DNA of 37,528 nucleotides, from positions 1 through 37,528 of the IMG/VR virus record IMGVR_UViG_3300030085_000171; one strand, written 5' to 3'. Below, piece after piece: positions 7,244-15,443 of this stretch. The notes under the pieces were generated by a model that was not told the origin of the DNA, did not search any database, and worked only from the letters and a program-made list of their open reading frames with translations. Both the position numbers and the translations under genes were made by a program. The number at the start of each line of letters is the position of its first letter. The first letter of the stretch is position 1. The DNA is from a virus.

Positions 7244-7449
7244 TAAGAATATTTAATTTTACTCGGTGCTGGCATCTCCCAATACTTAGGATCATATTCA
7301 GCTAGTCGTGAACGAGTGGCGCGAGAACCTTGAATATCTTCTTTAGTCCAATCTCCATATGATGTAGAACGATCTACAACATGGGTAGGTTTCCCATCTG
7401 TAATTCCTGCTGCATCATTAGGATAATGAATCTTTCCATAGTTAGGCAT
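7243..7449 (-). CDS. 68-aa hypothetical protein
   Basis: Starts with ATG at 7449, overlapping the portal stop by 8 nt. The sequence is polar and rich in Tyr, Asp and Pro (YGKIHYPNDAAGITDGKPT, RATRSRLAEYDPKYWEMPAP). No family is recognised. The tight overlap with the portal supports expression. Confidence 0.55.
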   Translation of the reverse strand: MPNYGKIHYPNDAAGITDGKPTHVVDRSTSYGDWTKEDIQGSRATRSRLAEYDPKYWEMPAPSKIKYS

Positions 7450-9976
7450 TAGTTGTCTCCTTTATTAAATTTAGTATCATATCTACAGCTTGCATCTGAG
7501 ATTTATCTTGAGAGTCTGCTCTGTCTTTAATCATAGACATCATTGCTCTCTCATCTTGACCTTCTTCTTTCATTTGTTCTGTCAAAAGTTTAGTAAGCAT
7601 TTCAAGTGCTTTAATCGTTTCTTTACTGTTTCTATCTGATATACCTTTTTCTTCTTTTATTGCTGATGTAACACCAGACCTGGTAGCCTCAAGAATTTGT
7701 TTGTTCTCTTCAAGATCAAGCTTTTTATTTTCAAGAGCAACTTCAGCATTATTAACGGCCAAGTCCATTTGCATCTTTTGTTTTTCTAGCTCAACCTTTG
7801 CCTGTTCAAGAGCAACCATTTGCTGCTCTGGAGACTGAACCATACCCATTGCCTGATTAGCATTCTGAACTTTTTTAGCTGCTTCTGTAAGTGCTAGTTC
7901 AATAACTTCTGGTTTCTGAGCAGACTCTGGAGCAACAGTACCAAGCTCTTGTTGTGCCATACCATTAACTTGTTCTTGATATTTCATAACAGAATGTTCT
8001 TGAATATTAGCTTGCAGTACAGGCTGTACTCTTTGCATAATAGGATTAGCACCATTCATTGGGTCTTGAAGATAAGCCATCTTTACTTGAATGTGTGCAT
8101 CATGATTTTGTCCTGGAAATGCTGCAATAGGAATACCTTTAACAGCCGCCATAATATCTGATACAGGATCAAGAGCTTTAGCTTCTGGTTTAGGTGGTAG
8201 TATCTCATCTAGGTTAGGCATGTTGGCAGCACTAAGAATTGTTCTGTTCAATGCTTCAGTATTAAACATACCAGGAGGAGACTGCTGTGCCATTTGCAAT
8301 GCCATGTTAGCCAACATCATACGATGAGCATTAGATGGAATGTTAGGATCACTTACAGGAATAACATCAATCTTACCATCAAAGTCTGTTTGATAAATAC
8401 TACGTTCTGCCAGAGGAACCTCATAAGGATATTCTTGTGGTAAATAATCTTTATCAATACTGGCAAGAATTTTAAATTCATCGCGTTGTGATTTATGTAG
8501 TCGCTTATGAATAGCTGTAAAGAATTTACTAGATGCTTCTAGCAGTGCCATTGTAGTTCCAACAGGTCCATAGGAGGCAGCATCTGAAACAATTTGTTCA
8601 GTGCTGTCTGCAAACTTCTGACCAGCAGCAGTTACAAACTGAAGCATTTGGTAGAGCGTCGAGGAAGGCTCTTTGTACGGGAGAGATATAATTGCCTTGT
8701 TCAAATCAATACCTGTTGCTTCAACCTCCTTGAACTCTCCTGGGGCTATAGGCTCATTGTTGCCTACCATACGCACACCTTTAGCCTTAAAGCCACCTGG
8801 AAGATTCGCAAATTGACCTGCGTCTATCAATGCTCGCATTGCAGCGGTTGCACTCATAGTCAGATTACCAAGGAAATGCATGAGTCCCAAACCATAGAAC
8901 CCAAATCCTGGAACAAAACGATAATGTACAAAGTGTACTTTCTTTTGTTTTGTAGGATCATCCTTGTCGTAATTACGTCGAATACTTAGTACCTGTTTAG
9001 ATTGTTCTTCTATTGTAACAATGTAAGGAAGAGACTCGCCATCCTCTGAGTTAGGATCGTTTATATCAAGATAACAGTGTTGCTCTAGCAATACATACTG
9101 TGGATCAGAATCACTGGAGGGAGACAACCCAATAATAGTATCCATCTTTTCTGAGAACGATGTTGGATTAATCATTCCTGCTTCAGGAAGATCGACATCT
9201 GCATACATCTCTGCTTTTATTTCCCGATAAAGATCAACAGGACTTTTATAAATAACATGTGTATAACGATCAGCATTCCTTAGATTAGATGCATTATAGG
9301 AAACATAGAACTGATCAATAGGAATAAACTCTGATACAGGACGTTTAAAAGAAGCATCATAATATAGTTTCTTAAACGAAGAACCTATCAAGGGTAGATG
9401 AAAAAGCATTCTTTCAAATTCATCAAAGTATTCTGGCATTTGTTCAGTAAGTTGATAGTTCATAAAGTTCTGAACACGCATAGCTTGATTTTCTTTTTCA
9501 AGCGTGTGCTTACCTAGTATCTGTGCCTTGACAGGACCATTAGGAGGAAACAACTCCTGTGATGCTTTTGATTGAAACTTAACTGCTGATTCAATAAGCA
9601 GGGGATGTACGGCTGTACATGCACCCTCAAAAGGTTCAGATGCTTCTTCTATCTTTAGTCCTAGAAGATCAAAGCCTCTTTCAAACATAGACTCCCATTC
9701 ATGACGGGACTCCTTGTCTGCTTCATAATTATCATAGAGAGTACGTGCAATATCCTGAAGTTCATCCTCTTCAAGATCATCTCGCATATTGCGATACCAT
9801 TCACCAACAGAATCCTCTGCGCCCATTTCAATAGTTGTTTCTTCAGTAAAGTCTACAAGAACTCCACCATCATCATCAAGCTCAAAGGTAGCTTTAGACT
9901 CATCTACCGTAGGCATAGGAACAACATTATCCTCCATAGGATTAATTTGTTCAAAGGGATTTTGTTCAACTGCCAT
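7442..9976 (-). CDS. Portal protein
   Basis: 844 aa, in the size range of large P22-like portals. Recognisable blocks include ESAVKFQSKASQELFPPNGP, MNYQLTEQMPEYFDEFERML, GSSFKKLYYD and a clip/stem-like segment PVGTTMALLEASSKFFTAIH followed by HKSQRDEFKILASI. A long C-terminal Gln/Glu/Lys coiled coil (about 690-800) would form the barrel reaching into the capsid. The portal dodecamer is the DNA channel and binds the terminase and adaptor. It lies downstream of terL as usual, separated by the ART-like gene. Confidence 0.85.
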   Translation of the reverse strand: MAVEQNPFEQINPMEDNVVPMPTVDESKATFELDDDGGVLVDFTEETTIEMGAEDSVGEWYRNMRDDLEEDELQDIARTLYDNYEADKESRHEWESMFERGFDLLGLKIEEASEPFEGACTAVHPLLIESAVKFQSKASQELFPPNGPVKAQILGKHTLEKENQAMRVQNFMNYQLTEQMPEYFDEFERMLFHLPLIGSSFKKLYYDASFKRPVSEFIPIDQFYVSYNASNLRNADRYTHVIYKSPVDLYREIKAEMYADVDLPEAGMINPTSFSEKMDTIIGLSPSSDSDPQYVLLEQHCYLDINDPNSEDGESLPYIVTIEEQSKQVLSIRRNYDKDDPTKQKKVHFVHYRFVPGFGFYGLGLMHFLGNLTMSATAAMRALIDAGQFANLPGGFKAKGVRMVGNNEPIAPGEFKEVEATGIDLNKAIISLPYKEPSSTLYQMLQFVTAAGQKFADSTEQIVSDAASYGPVGTTMALLEASSKFFTAIHKRLHKSQRDEFKILASIDKDYLPQEYPYEVPLAERSIYQTDFDGKIDVIPVSDPNIPSNAHRMMLANMALQMAQQSPPGMFNTEALNRTILSAANMPNLDEILPPKPEAKALDPVSDIMAAVKGIPIAAFPGQNHDAHIQVKMAYLQDPMNGANPIMQRVQPVLQANIQEHSVMKYQEQVNGMAQQELGTVAPESAQKPEVIELALTEAAKKVQNANQAMGMVQSPEQQMVALEQAKVELEKQKMQMDLAVNNAEVALENKKLDLEENKQILEATRSGVTSAIKEEKGISDRNSKETIKALEMLTKLLTEQMKEEGQDERAMMSMIKDRADSQDKSQMQAVDMILNLIKETTNA

Positions 9977-10169
9977 TTTTATAGGTATCCTTAAATTTTA
10001 AATGTATATATTCCATTAAATCTTTTTGATATTTTTTCCATCGTCCTTTACACATTTCTGGTATAGAACAGATACAATTCTTTTTTTCACATCTATAGTG
10101 TTGATAGTGAGGTCGTTCAATAGACTTATTAATTCCAACTTCAAAAGGCCACATTGTTAAGCTCAACAT
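9966..10169 (-). CDS. Small cysteine-containing hypothetical protein
   Basis: 67 aa starting at ATG 10169, directly after the stop of the ART-like gene, and overlapping the portal start by 11 nt. The cluster HYRCEKKNCICSIPEMCKG suggests a metal-binding or disulfide knuckle (four Cys). A lysine-rich helix follows. No family recognised. Coupling on both sides supports it. Confidence 0.5.
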   Translation of the reverse strand: MLSLTMWPFEVGINKSIERPHYQHYRCEKKNCICSIPEMCKGRWKKYQKDLMEYIHLKFKDTYKNGS

Positions 10170-11549
10170 TTATATTGCTTTAGGTTCATAAGGGTTTGGA
10201 TTACGCTGAACCACAGAGCCACCTTTCTTTTTATACTTATATCTAACTTGACTTTCTGCTTCTGGTTTAGGTGCTTTGGATTTTCTAAAATATGTAACAT
10301 TTTTTGCATAAACTCTATCACCTATAACTGTTGCAGCATCTGCCTCTTTTACTGCTTGACCTGTTTTTAAATCAATAAATAGATGATGTGCTTTAGGATT
10401 AAATCCAATTTCTACTACATCATCATCTGTTGGTAATATTTTTAAATTAGGTTCATATGCACCATTAACAGACATAGCTGGAAATTTTGATTTTTCTCCT
10501 TTAGCTATTTGTTCTCTTCCTGTAGGACTTACATAAAATTGTACTTTTTTATTTTTTGTTCCCACAACAGTAACAAAAGGTTGATATGATAATGCTTTGC
10601 CTTTTGCATTTTTATCGTGTACTGTTTGAATCATAGGTTTAAGATTTTCAGGAGCATCAATAATTTTAGAGTTTAAATTTAAACGAATGCCTACTTCTCT
10701 GCCTTGCTCAATAGGAGCATTAATAAGTTTATTTGCAGCTTTTGTTCCTGCTGATGCTTTACCTTGATTAACTAAATCTTCTAAAATATTAAAGTCTTGT
10801 TCAGTATAATTTTTTAAAAGTTTACCATCTACTAATTTTTCATCAACCCCTATTCCTAAAGGTTTTGAAAATGATTCTTGAAAAGGAGAAACTAAAGTAT
10901 TTGAATCTTTAATAGCATATATATCAGACCTATATGAGGAATAAAAAGGATCATCTTCTGGGTCTATTCCTGGTTTTTTAATATATGTAGGACCAGGGTC
11001 TACCACATTTCTATTTACTAAAACTTCTCCCTCTTTTAAATTTTGTGCTTGTCTATCAAATTCAAAAAAATCAAACTTGCCACTATCTCTTAAATATTTA
11101 TTTTTTTCTTCATATTCAATTATTTTTTTAGGTTTAAGTAAATGAGGTGTAAGCACTCCAGTATTTTCACCAGTGACTAAATCTTTACCCATATAAGTTT
11201 GTGACATATATGGATTATCTGATAAGAAAGTAGCATATCCTTTTCTTGATTTACCTTTTAATATATCTTTAACATCTTTTTTAGAAGTTTCTTCATTTAT
11301 TTCGCTTCCTCTATATACAATAATAGGTTTACCATCTTCTCTTTTTAAAACATCTTCATATAATTTCTCATCTATGTTTACAGAAGATAATCCTTTTTTA
11401 TGCTTTGGTAAATCTTTATCAATATTTTTTAAAGAACTTAGCCCTTCTTCTTGAGGAATAGGCATGGCACGCTTTGCTTGAGGCGCAGATTTCTTTACAG
11501 CTTGCGTAGCCAATCCTGTTAGTAATTTTGTTAGTGCTGCCGATGACAT
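10170..11549 (-). CDS. ADP-ribosyltransferase-like polyvalent protein next to the portal
   Basis: 459 aa from ATG 11549 (GGAGAAG six bases upstream; a TTG at 11561 overlaps this site). An N-terminal basic helix is followed by an ART-like core: IIVYRGSEI near residue 76-84, YATFLSDNPYMSQTYMG near 105-121, and GEVLVNRNVVDPG near 174-186 with DIYAIKDSNTLVSPF. YRG...FLSDN...YM resembles the R-S core of R-S-E class and polyvalent (ART-PolyVal) transferases. The C-terminal half ends with VEIGFNPKAHHLFIDLKTGQ and GDRVYAKNVTYF, like large-polyvalent-protein domains. It could be an injected effector that modifies host targets. The third catalytic Glu is not assigned with certainty. Confidence 0.5.
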   Translation of the reverse strand: MSSAALTKLLTGLATQAVKKSAPQAKRAMPIPQEEGLSSLKNIDKDLPKHKKGLSSVNIDEKLYEDVLKREDGKPIIVYRGSEINEETSKKDVKDILKGKSRKGYATFLSDNPYMSQTYMGKDLVTGENTGVLTPHLLKPKKIIEYEEKNKYLRDSGKFDFFEFDRQAQNLKEGEVLVNRNVVDPGPTYIKKPGIDPEDDPFYSSYRSDIYAIKDSNTLVSPFQESFSKPLGIGVDEKLVDGKLLKNYTEQDFNILEDLVNQGKASAGTKAANKLINAPIEQGREVGIRLNLNSKIIDAPENLKPMIQTVHDKNAKGKALSYQPFVTVVGTKNKKVQFYVSPTGREQIAKGEKSKFPAMSVNGAYEPNLKILPTDDDVVEIGFNPKAHHLFIDLKTGQAVKEADAATVIGDRVYAKNVTYFRKSKAPKPEAESQVRYKYKKKGGSVVQRNPNPYEPKAI

Positions 11550-11578
11550 TATCTTCTCCAAAAAATATTGTTTCTTAT

Positions 11579-11607
11579 ATTATACCATTAAACTCTCCAA
11601 TATGCAA
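11579..11607 (-). promoter_or_regulatory. Sigma70 promoter before the ART-like gene
   Basis: Minus strand: TTGCAT (11607-11602), 17-nt spacer, TATAAT (11584-11579). It overlaps the last codons of terL and would start RNA about 20 nt before the ART-like ribosome site. The same TTGCAT-17-TATAAT combination occurs at 18797. Confidence 0.6.
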
Positions 11608-13132
11608 CCCTCTTATTAACAATTTCATCTTCCCAGTCTGGATCGTCAGGATGTGTTACATGCCAGGATTCCTTGAGATAATGAATTGCCATGACCAAGG
11701 CATCTACCTGATCATCATGAGCAGCATGTGGAAATCTGGTGAGTTCCTCTATTAATTCATCTGCCCACTTTTTATTCTTAGGTATCCATACTCTACCTGA
11801 TTCCATGAGAGGAGATGCTGCATATGCTCTAGCCACCTTGTCTCTGTCTGGTGTATAATCTTTTACAGGAAGACCACTACGTCTCATATCCTGTATAAGA
11901 GATTGACCGCTTGCCTTCTTCTCAATAATACATACATCTGGTCTGTGTGTATTATACAGCATCTGTGCTGTTCTTCGTAGTTCAGGATATTCAAATCTTC
12001 CTCTGACATTACCAAGAAGAATTAGGTTAGGAGCAAAGTCTTCTATTCCCATCTCATCCTGTTCGTACAAAGAGAATATACCCCATGTCTGTATAACACT
12101 AAAGTCAGCAGTTGTTCTAGTAGAGAATGCTGTATCATATGTTTGTATTATAAAATCACAGACAGGAGGCTCATCATATTCCCATTCCTGTATCCATTTC
12201 TTTTTTATAAGCCCACCTTCCTCTGGTGTTGGGTCTTGCATGTACAGAGAGTTCCAGTATCGAGAACCATTAGATGCTTTGATCTCTGCTTCATCTATTT
12301 TTAATAAATCATCTGGTTTCCATTCTGGAAAATACGAGCCACCTATGGGTAACTCTAAAAGATCAGCAGCTTCTTCGTCTAACCATGCAGGAATCTTAAC
12401 AACTTCCCAAGGTAATGTATCATACTCTGACATTTCTTCTTCTTGTTTTAAAAGCCAACCACATAAGTCATCGTAATGATAGCGTGTATTAATAATTAGT
12501 ATAGCACCGTTAGGCATAATACGTGTACGTAAACCAGCAGGATACCATTCTTTAACATATCTCCTACCTGCTTCTGAATATGAGTCCTCTTCTGACATAA
12601 CATCGTCTAGAATTGCTATGTGCGCTCCACGACCTGCAATTTGTGAGCGAACACCAGCAGCATAATAGGTTCCATTCTGGTTTGTTTTCCATTTACCTGC
12701 TGCCCTAACATCACTTCGTAGAGTAACACCTTTAAAGATATCCTGAAATTCCTGTGTGGTAACAATATCTCTGACTGATCGTCCAAAATCACTGGCTAAT
12801 TGGTCGGAGTGTGAGACTGTCATTATCTCATGTTCAGGATTCCTACCAATATACCAGGCAGGAAACAATTTAGAACATAATACAGACTTAGATGAGCGAG
12901 GTGGCAGGAAAACCATTAGTCTTTTTATGTGACCATTCTCTAAATCATCTAATTTATTTGATATTACTTCTATATGTTTACCCATTCTCCAGTCAGAAAC
13001 AAGAGAAGGAGCCATTAATCTAACAAAAGTAAGGAAATCATCCTGTGCTTCTAGGTATGTCCTTGCTTTTAACAAACTAGATAAGTTAATATAGTTATCT
13101 ATAGTATTATCTGTAGTTGATTCTAGTTCCAT
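11588..13132 (-). CDS. terL: Terminase large subunit
   Basis: 514 aa from ATG 13132; an upstream in-frame start at 13204 adds a hydrophobic stretch that does not belong to the family and is less likely. ATPase: MVFLPPRSSKSVL (Walker A variant at 77-83) and HIAILDDVMSE (Walker B, Asp175-177 region). RNase H-like nuclease: TYDTAFS (Asp333), CIIEKKASGQ (Glu404) and AHDDQVDAL (Asp473/474). It packages DNA through the portal and cuts concatemers. The small subunit is encoded more than 20 kb away on the other strand. Confidence 0.92.
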   Translation of the reverse strand: MELESTTDNTIDNYINLSSLLKARTYLEAQDDFLTFVRLMAPSLVSDWRMGKHIEVISNKLDDLENGHIKRLMVFLPPRSSKSVLCSKLFPAWYIGRNPEHEIMTVSHSDQLASDFGRSVRDIVTTQEFQDIFKGVTLRSDVRAAGKWKTNQNGTYYAAGVRSQIAGRGAHIAILDDVMSEEDSYSEAGRRYVKEWYPAGLRTRIMPNGAILIINTRYHYDDLCGWLLKQEEEMSEYDTLPWEVVKIPAWLDEEAADLLELPIGGSYFPEWKPDDLLKIDEAEIKASNGSRYWNSLYMQDPTPEEGGLIKKKWIQEWEYDEPPVCDFIIQTYDTAFSTRTTADFSVIQTWGIFSLYEQDEMGIEDFAPNLILLGNVRGRFEYPELRRTAQMLYNTHRPDVCIIEKKASGQSLIQDMRRSGLPVKDYTPDRDKVARAYAASPLMESGRVWIPKNKKWADELIEELTRFPHAAHDDQVDALVMAIHYLKESWHVTHPDDPDWEDEIVNKRVAYWRV

Positions 13133-13232
13133 TGGTATCCTATAGGGTAAAAATAAAAAAATAAAGAAAGTACTATTAGTGTTAATTGTACTTTGGAGGA
13201 ACATTTTTAATTATTTTCTTTCTCTATAGACT

Positions 13233-13261
13233 ATTATACAGAGTTTGAGTGCTGATGTCAA
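13233..13261 (-). promoter_or_regulatory. Consensus sigma70 promoter for the late head operon
   Basis: Minus strand: TTGACA (13261-13256), exactly 17 nt, TATAAT (13238-13233). Both boxes are perfect consensus. Predicted RNA start is near 13226, about 95 nt before the terL ATG. It faces away from the promoter at 13697-13727. Confidence 0.75.
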
Positions 13262-13340
13262 CCCTTGTATTTTAAATAATTTTATTCTAGCCTATTATTC
13301 TATATATATAGTATGCGATGCTGTTTTTTTTGTGGCGGTA

Positions 13341-13543
13341 TGCAACATTTATGCCAATGCAATAACCATGCCAATAAAAGATACCTTGCAAAAACCATGC
13401 CAGAATCGATTTGGCACAGCAATTGCATAGAATCCAGCCTTATGCAATAACTATGCCAAGATTTTATGGCATGAATTATGTATAATGCAATAAATATGCC
13501 AAGATTTTATGGCACAATTCTAGCCAATGCAAAGAATATGCCA
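13341..13543. repeat. Six direct repeats (iterons) TGCAA-N6-ATGCCA
   Basis: Six 16-bp copies start at 13341, 13358, 13387, 13443, 13486 and 13528; consensus TGCAATAAnnATGCCA. Copies 3-5 are followed by GATTT(TA)TGGCAC/T, so ATGCCA and TGGCAT/C also form inverted pairs (ATGCCA-N8-TGGCAT at copy 4). The last three are about 42-43 bp apart, four helical turns. They lie between the divergent promoters. Repeated boxes like this bind an origin initiator or a regulator; which one is not shown. No gene is seen in 13262-13696. Confidence 0.8.
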
Positions 13544-13634
13544 AGTTATATCATCCTCTTTGTCTTATTAATGGCAAAATATCCCACAAATCGGGCTTCT
13601 ATCGTTCTCCCCAAATCATCAAATTATGTTAAAA

Positions 13635-13660
13635 GACGATAAAAGTTTTTTTCTATCGTC
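13635..13660. promoter_or_regulatory. Inverted repeat upstream of the rightward promoter
   Basis: GACGATA (13635-13641) and TATCGTC (13654-13660) form a 7-bp inverted repeat with a 12-nt loop containing seven T. TTCTATCGT also occurs in direct orientation near 13597. It could be an operator for the promoter 37 nt downstream or a small terminator separating the repeat region from it. Confidence 0.4.
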
Positions 13661-13696
13661 ATTCTAAACCATTGAAATCATTGAATAAAAAAATTG

Positions 13697-13727
13697 TTGA
13701 CAATCAATAATCAATTCATGCTATAAT
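13697..13727 (+). promoter_or_regulatory. Rightward sigma70 promoter of the leader RNA/early genes
   Basis: TTGACA (13697-13702), a 19-nt spacer and TATAAT (13722-13727), with TGC immediately before the -10 box (extended -10). Both hexamers are perfect, and the long spacer is compensated by the extended -10. Transcription would begin near 13733, about 520 nt before the first coding sequence. Confidence 0.7.
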
Positions 13728-13732
13728 GAGCA

Positions 13733-14240
13733 TATCGTTAATTACTGGATACCGAATGCAACCACTTAAATGAACAGCCCCTGATAACGGCTTAAAACCA
13801 TATATCACCCGTGCTGGAAAATACCGCTCCTTTCGGCAATTGCTGCACTTCCAAAAATGCCTTGGCATATTGGTGGAACCAGATTGCGAAACAGATTGCG
13901 GAACTACTCAGACGGACCCTTGAAAAGGGCAATGCGATAGCATGACGGGTATCCGATCACCCATACCTTAGAAGTGGTAGAAGACGGAGCGCCAATAGCA
14001 TGGCGCGAATTTATGTTATGAGTTTGGACGCTTAAGGTGAGAAACCTAAAAACAATCCCACGTTATAAGGTAACTTCTCAATGCTAGGCCATTGCCAAGG
14101 CGATAGGCCAACATGTTGCGAGAATGCGCTTTATTGCGTGTATTGCATGACTGATAGCAAGGTCGTGCAATGCACAAAGTTCACGCCTGGATTCTGCCTG
14201 GATTTTGTGCATTGCATGGGCAATGCGTCACTTAATCAAA
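13733..14240 (+). ncRNA. Candidate structured long leader or noncoding RNA
   Basis: This stretch has no convincing reading frame, is visibly more GC-rich than the DNA to its left, and starts at a strong promoter. Many hairpins can be drawn: a TTCCAA..ATGCC / GGCAT.TTGG.GGAA stem (13849-13878), CCCTT-GAA-AAGGG (13917-13929), GCGCCA-N6-TGGCGC (13989-14006), GGCC..GGCC (14087-14109), TGAGAA..TTCTCA (14037-14080), and a 13-bp stem at 14166-14216. A long-range GGATACC / GGTATCC pair (13747, 13948) could close the 5' part. It may be a stand-alone RNA or a regulatory leader of the 155-aa gene. It matches no RNA family I can recall. Confidence 0.5.
14166..14216 (+). promoter_or_regulatory. 13-bp hairpin with duplicated loop motif
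   Basis: TGCAATGCACAAA (14166-14178) pairs perfectly with TTTGTGCATTGCA (14204-14216). The 25-nt loop carries GCCTGGATT twice (14185-14193 and 14196-14204, the latter touching the stem). A third copy of GCCTGGATT forms the 3' arm of the terminator-like hairpin at 14801-14836. This is the last strong structure before the ribosome site of the 155-aa gene. Confidence 0.7.
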
Positions 14241-14254
14241 CAAGGAAATAAGTC

Positions 14255-14722
14255 ATGGACACGAAAACAATGCTACGCAAGATTGCTGGAATTAAAAAAT
14301 CTGGCACAACATTAATAGCCAACATTGTCGCCGTTGAACTTGCGGCAATGCGTCATGCCGAAAAGCATGGCGATTTTACTTATTTGTTGCGCCTTATTTT
14401 GGCTATGCCGAAAGGCGTGCGCGTCAAAGCACTCATTCAACACATTGTTGACCATACGCCTTATCGCTTTGACGATAAGACGAACACGCTTGTTAAACCT
14501 AAAAAGACTAACAAGCAATTTATGATTAAAGAAGCCGAGGCCGTACCGTTCTATGAATACACTAAAGAGAAGGTTTCGGCATTTGATATTGATAAGGCGA
14601 TCCAATCTGCCTTGTCTTTACAATCGCGCTATGAGAAGGCCGTCGAAAAAGGTCAAGAGATTAAGGGCGATGTCGCCAAACTTAAAGCGGTAGTACAGCA
14701 ACTTTCCGCCATCAAAGTTTAG
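14255..14722 (+). CDS. Conserved early phage protein of unknown function
   Basis: 155 aa, starting at ATG 14255 behind AAGGA. The N-terminus MDTKTMLRKIAGIKKSGTTL, the internal RLILAMPKGVRVKALIQHIV and the FRFD..T-type KTNTLVKP section resemble a small protein recurrent in early regions of proteobacterial phages (MDxKTMLRKIAxIKKxG; ALPKGxRxNAL). A C-terminal helix/coiled coil (SALSLQSRYEKAVEKGQEI) follows. It is the first gene after the structured leader. Role unknown; it may be a DNA- or RNA-binding early protein, which is inference. Confidence 0.7.
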   Translation: MDTKTMLRKIAGIKKSGTTLIANIVAVELAAMRHAEKHGDFTYLLRLILAMPKGVRVKALIQHIVDHTPYRFDDKTNTLVKPKKTNKQFMIKEAEAVPFYEYTKEKVSAFDIDKAIQSALSLQSRYEKAVEKGQEIKGDVAKLKAVVQQLSAIKV

Positions 14723-14800
14723 GCTTATGTTCAAGCCATTGGTGTCTATGGTAACGCCACAGGTGCCGATGGCTTGTGCGATAAGTCATTCGGACTATCG

Positions 14801-14836
14801 ATCCAGTGGTAGTGTATCTATCGCCTGGATTTTTTG
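14801..14836 (+). terminator. Intrinsic terminator after the 155-aa gene
   Basis: ATCCAG (14801-14806) pairs with CTGGAT (14825-14830), with additional GTAG/CTAT pairing inside, followed by TTTTT. It lies about 80 nt past the stop codon, so the unit from the 13.7-kb promoter would be a transcript of about 1.1 kb. Confidence 0.55.
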
Positions 14837-14861
14837 TGTTTAAATATGATAGGAGAGAACC

Positions 14862-14984
14862 ATGCGTCAACGATATCGCATGTACGAAAGCCATAGCGCC
14901 CGTCTTGGGCGTCTCGTGATTCATTGGACAGGAGCTATTATCACTTTGATAATCCTGAATAACACGCTAGATTTACTATTGTAG
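14862..14984 (+). CDS. 40-aa single-pass membrane micropeptide
   Basis: ATG at 14862 follows AGGAGAGAA. A basic N-terminus (MRQRYRMYESHSARLGR) precedes one hydrophobic helix (LVIHWTGAIITLIILNNTL). The positive-inside pattern predicts the N-terminus in the cytoplasm. No family recognised. Confidence 0.5.
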   Translation: MRQRYRMYESHSARLGRLVIHWTGAIITLIILNNTLDLLL

Positions 14985-14997
14985 GGGAGGGCGAAGT

Positions 14998-15138
14998 ATG
15001 TCAAAGAAAGATGTGGCATACTTGCCACAATGTGATACAAAAGGATGCACCACACATGCCCCTATTAAGGAGAGGGGCAGACTGTGGTGCGCTGAGTGTT
15101 ACCTGAAGGAGAAGAAGAATGTTCGTAACGAACGCTAG
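14998..15138 (+). CDS. 46-aa putative zinc-ribbon micropeptide
   Basis: ATG 14998 follows GGGGAGGGCGAAGT. Four cysteines in two pairs, QCDTKGCTTHAP and RLWCAECYLKEK, look like a C-x4-C ... C-x2-C metal knuckle. The gene overlaps the next one by 20 nt. Zinc knuckles in tiny early phage proteins often bind nucleic acids or host proteins; function here unknown. Confidence 0.55.
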   Translation: MSKKDVAYLPQCDTKGCTTHAPIKERGRLWCAECYLKEKKNVRNER

Positions 15139-15277
15139 TATTAGGCGTTACATACGCCAACAATTAGAGACTCTCCCAGACGCTCCACCAAAATGTGTGG
15201 AGAGGTATGAATGCTACGTATGGTGCGTAGCACAATCAGAACATCCGAAAAGTTTTAAGGAGTGGATTAATGACTGA
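15119..15277 (+). CDS. 52-aa early hypothetical protein
   Basis: ATG 15119 lies inside the end of the upstream frame, after AAGGAGAAG. Sequence includes SIRRYIRQQLETLPDAPPK and CVERYECYVWCVAQSEHPKS. Three Cys and several aromatics, no family recognised. The 3' end overlaps the next gene by 8 nt. Confidence 0.5.
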   Translation: MFVTNASIRRYIRQQLETLPDAPPKCVERYECYVWCVAQSEHPKSFKEWIND

Positions 15278-15443
15278 CTTTGAAAAGCAAGTAGACGATG
15301 CCATTGTAGCATGGTATCATAACAATCAATACGAGTGCCATCTAATCCTTGGTGACTATTTTGATAATCGTAGTTGGAATCAGTTATATGACGAGCAGAA
15401 ACAAATAGCTGCTCAATTATTCTGGGAAGAGATGTTATCTTGA
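15270..15443 (+). CDS. 57-aa early hypothetical protein
   Basis: ATG 15270 follows AAGGAGTGG in the end of the upstream frame. The product (MTDFEKQVDDAIVAWYHNNQ, then QLYDEQKQIAAQLFWEEMLS) is acidic and probably helical. No known domain. Stop TGATG overlaps the start of the next micropeptide. Confidence 0.5.
   Translation: MTDFEKQVDDAIVAWYHNNQYECHLILGDYFDNRSWNQLYDEQKQIAAQLFWEEMLS

Noticed and set aside
13072-13204. Longer terL start at 13204
   Set aside because: The added residues are hydrophobic and atypical for terminase; ATG 13132 is closer to the family start.
13245-13430. 61-aa plus-strand frame in the control region
   Set aside because: It covers the iterons and the terL promoter, has no ribosome site and a Cys/aromatic-rich composition without a pattern.
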